Origin: an uncultured Alphaproteobacteria bacterium | GTDB taxonomy: Bacteria > Pseudomonadota > Alphaproteobacteria > MPNO01 > UBA2964 | Length of the DNA stretch: 64,000 bases | NCBI GenBank assembly: GCA_951812775.1 | Contig: OX638326.1 | Span: 632,335-696,334 of the forward strand | Direction of reading: 5' to 3' | Part shown: piece after piece, positions 62,073-64,000 of the stretch | Layout: each line of letters opens with the position of its first letter | Position numbering within the stretch: the first letter of the stretch is position 1 | Translations under genes and position numbers: made by a program | The notes under the pieces: model-generated | Told to the model about the DNA's origin: nothing | The model's input: the letters and a program-made list of their open reading frames with translations, nothing else | Database searches by the model: none

Positions 62073-62792
62073 TCAGTCAAACGTATCGCCGAGATGGCAG
62101 ATGCCGTTGAAATAGTTTTCCCAGACAATGAGATTGCGGTGACAGGCCTCGATCACCTCGTCTTCGAGGTTCAGCTCTTCGGCATATTTCGCAACGTTGC
62201 GCCAGCCAAGCTCGGAATGTTCCAGATCCGCCTCGGTATGAAGCTTGAAGAAATTTACATCTTCGTCTTCCAGCTCCCACATCTCCTGCCAGACGCCGCG
62301 CACATGGCCAAACCAGCCGAGTTCCCTTGTCGGCCCCGTACCATAGCCCGGCACATTGACGCGCTCGGAACAGGTATTGCCGATCAGCCCTAGCAGCCAA
62401 TGTGCATTGGTCATCAAACCGCTCCAGGCATCCCAGCTGAGCTGGGTCCATTTTGACGGCGTCGCGGCTTGAATTTCAGCGCGATCCATGCCGATCTTTA
62501 CGCCGAGATCTTCCAAAATCTGCCAATGCGGCTTGCCGCCACCAAATTCATTATCGGCGATAATTTCCTGCGCACAGGCTTCAATGATATCGATCTTGAT
62601 GTCCCAGATCGGGCAGTTGGTCGCGACCTTAAGCTTGAGTACCGAGTTACGGTGCCGCGTATTCTGGCGGTGCTGTAGGACAAAGGCGCGACAACGGTTC
62701 TTGGTCCACGCATTGCCCTCATAAATTAGCGTCCGATTGACGAAATCATTGACCTCCTGATCAAGCCTGTCGATCACGTTCTTCTTTGCCAT
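62073..62792 (-). CDS. Heme-oxygenase-fold (PqqC/TenA-like) protein
   Basis: A 239-residue all-helical protein. His/Glu/Asp residues in FFKLHTEADLEHSELGW and HRQNTRHRNSVLKL suggest a di-iron or cofactor site as in PqqC and related heme-oxygenase-like oxidases. No PQQ operon is nearby. It could be an oxidase of the local catabolic set. Assignment is to superfamily only. Confidence 0.6.
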   Translation of the reverse strand: MAKKNVIDRLDQEVNDFVNRTLIYEGNAWTKNRCRAFVLQHRQNTRHRNSVLKLKVATNCPIWDIKIDIIEACAQEIIADNEFGGGKPHWQILEDLGVKIGMDRAEIQAATPSKWTQLSWDAWSGLMTNAHWLLGLIGNTCSERVNVPGYGTGPTRELGWFGHVRGVWQEMWELEDEDVNFFKLHTEADLEHSELGWRNVAKYAEELNLEDEVIEACHRNLIVWENYFNGICHLGDTFD

Positions 62793-62874
62793 CTGGCTGC
62801 TCCCTGTCTCGCTTGTTATGTGTGCCGCGCATTGTCAGGGAATGGAAGACAAGCGTCAAATTCACTTCTAGCGT

Positions 62875-63116
62875 TGTCACCCCGGGCCACGACCCGAGGG
62901 TCACCTTCGCAACTGTGCAGGCGTACGGTGGTTGGTTCCCGCATAATGTGCGGGATGACAAGTGAGGGGTAGGACGTGTCGTTTTCCCGTCATCAATCGA
63001 AACACCATAACGACAGATGTAACCAAAAATACCAGTGTTTCCGCGTCATTGCCGGACTTGATCCGGCAATCCAGGGCTTTTTACTTCTGGATACCCGGGT
63101 CAAGCCCGGGCATGAC
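62875..63116. repeat. Two palindromic GTCAT...ATGAC-type repeats in a 404-bp gene-free gap
   Basis: The gap 62793-63196 holds no gene. A full element at 63045-63116 has outer arms GTCAT/ATGAC and CCAG/CTGG, with inner palindromes GCCGGA-CTTGA-TCCGGC and CCCGGG-TCAAG-CCCGGG. A degenerate copy at about 62875-62970 keeps GTCACCC...GATGACA. The structure would form a branched stem and is common between genes in alphaproteobacteria. Its role here is unknown. Confidence 0.7.
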
Positions 63117-63196
63117 AAAAACCCCCTCCCATTTGATCACAACTGATTCAGGGCGCATGATCTCCTTAATAAAAATACGATCATAGGGAGGCCATT

Positions 63197-64000
63197 ATGC
63201 TGCTGATCACCAATGAGGATGTCGAGCAGATCATCAACATGCCGGAATGCGTGGCGACACTGGAAGAAGCTTATCGCGATTTCGGCAATCAGGACGCGGT
63301 GGAAATCCCCCACCACGATGCGATTGTCGATAATGAACGGCCTGAGGCAGTGCATGCCTTCAAGACCATGTCAGGGAGCTGGCCGCGCGCCGGGGTGACC
63401 GCTCTGCGGCTCAATTCCGATATCGTTTCCTGGCCGGAGGTCAATGGCACGCCGCGCCGGGTCAAGCTGCCGGTCTCGGAGGGTGACCGTTATAACGGCA
63501 TGGTACTGCTGTTCTCGACAAGCACCGGCCAGCTGCTCTGCACGTTCAATGATGGCTATACCCAGAAGACCCGCGTCGGGGGCTCCAGTGGCGTTGCCGC
63601 GAAATATTTGTCGCGGGAGGACAGCAAGGTGATCGGATTGCTGGGCTCGGGCTGGCAGGCCGGTGCGCAGATCGAAGCGATGTGCGCGGTGTGCGATATT
63701 GACCGACTGCAGGTCTATAGCCCCACCGGACAAAACCGCACGCTTATTGCCAATACCTATGCCGAGAAGCTGGGGATCGAGACGGTCGCGGTTGCGTCGC
63801 CCGCCGAAGCCGCCAAGGGTGCTGATATTCTGGTGTCGGCGACCAACTCAATGACGCCGACCATTACCCAGGAGCTGATCGAACCCGGCATGCATGTCAC
63901 CAGCGTGCGGGGCAGCGAAATCCCCACCGATGTCCTCCTTGGGCTCGACCGGCTGGTAGTCAATACGGCGACGCCGGTTTCCGCCAACGCGGCACGCGGC
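63197..64000 (+). CDS. Ornithine cyclodeaminase/mu-crystallin family protein, 3' end beyond the window
   Basis: 268 residues visible, starting at ATG 63197 after AGGGAGG. LLITNEDVEQIINMPECVAT and ALRLNSDIVSW, the nucleotide site VIGLLGSGWQAGAQIEAM and DILVSATNSMTPTITQELI are family marks. It is a paralogue of the gene at 52155-53252, whose counterpart site reads GMLGSGGMARTYL. The reading runs off the right edge. Confidence 0.85.
   Translation, partial: MLLITNEDVEQIINMPECVATLEEAYRDFGNQDAVEIPHHDAIVDNERPEAVHAFKTMSGSWPRAGVTALRLNSDIVSWPEVNGTPRRVKLPVSEGDRYNGMVLLFSTSTGQLLCTFNDGYTQKTRVGGSSGVAAKYLSREDSKVIGLLGSGWQAGAQIEAMCAVCDIDRLQVYSPTGQNRTLIANTYAEKLGIETVAVASPAEAAKGADILVSATNSMTPTITQELIEPGMHVTSVRGSEIPTDVLLGLDRLVVNTATPVSANAARG

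Overview
The window looks like a chromosomal segment of a marine-type alphaproteobacterium (inference). Grounds are moderate G+C, many acyl-CoA, TRAP, TauD/PhyH, SDR and UbiD family genes, a tupBCA tungstate operon, PEP-CTERM surface proteins, and a palindromic GTCAT...ATGAC repeat of a kind common in alphaproteobacteria. No rRNA, tRNA, CRISPR array or insertion sequence was seen.

Layout. 1-6.4 kb: a C-type-lectin-like secreted protein, a glutaryl-CoA dehydrogenase/CoA-transferase pair, and a Rieske ferredoxin with an amidohydrolase. 6.6-9.7 kb: an A/T-rich island with three overlapping genes that make a complete type II Zorya anti-phage system (zorA, zorB, zorE). 9.7-17.5 kb: small oxygenase and SDR genes plus a polysaccharide block (truncated radical SAM, FkbM and TylF methyltransferases, O-antigen-ligase-like protein). 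17.6-27.7 kb: a TRAP-like lipoprotein, tupBCA, a PEP-CTERM gene with an internal amber codon, GST, TauD, an mlaEF lipid transporter, and an A/T-rich orphan membrane protein. 27.8-40.4 kb: three tandem UbiD-family decarboxylases facing a LysR regulator, then a TRAP transporter, a 2OG oxygenase, an acyl-CoA ligase and a hydrolase; this reads as an uptake and catabolism cluster for an aromatic or unsaturated acid. 40.4-45.6 kb: a glycosyltransferase, then a five-gene operon DUF350-DUF1190-glutathionylspermidine synthase-AdoMet decarboxylase-DUF3326. 45.7-49.7 kb: SDR, a wrecked TPP enzyme, a divergent fourth UbiD and a frameshifted cupin. 49.8-58.7 kb: PEP-CTERM genes mixed with a Gly/Cys-rich protein, an ornithine-cyclodeaminase-like enzyme, a cysteine-dioxygenase-like enzyme and a TPR protein. 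58.8-64 kb: a frameshifted nucleotide cyclase and a second small catabolic set (dihydroxyphthalate-decarboxylase-like, TIM-barrel isomerase, heme-oxygenase-fold protein, second cyclodeaminase).

Three signals stand out. First, the Zorya II island. Second, PEP-CTERM transcription units that share a sigma-54 promoter and, 63-66 bp upstream, a 21-nt box, while several of the genes they drive carry in-frame stops or frameshifts. Third, UbiD paralogues that have lost different metal-binding residues. About nine genes in 64 kb are broken, which is either real decay or sequence error and should be resolved before any of them is interpreted.
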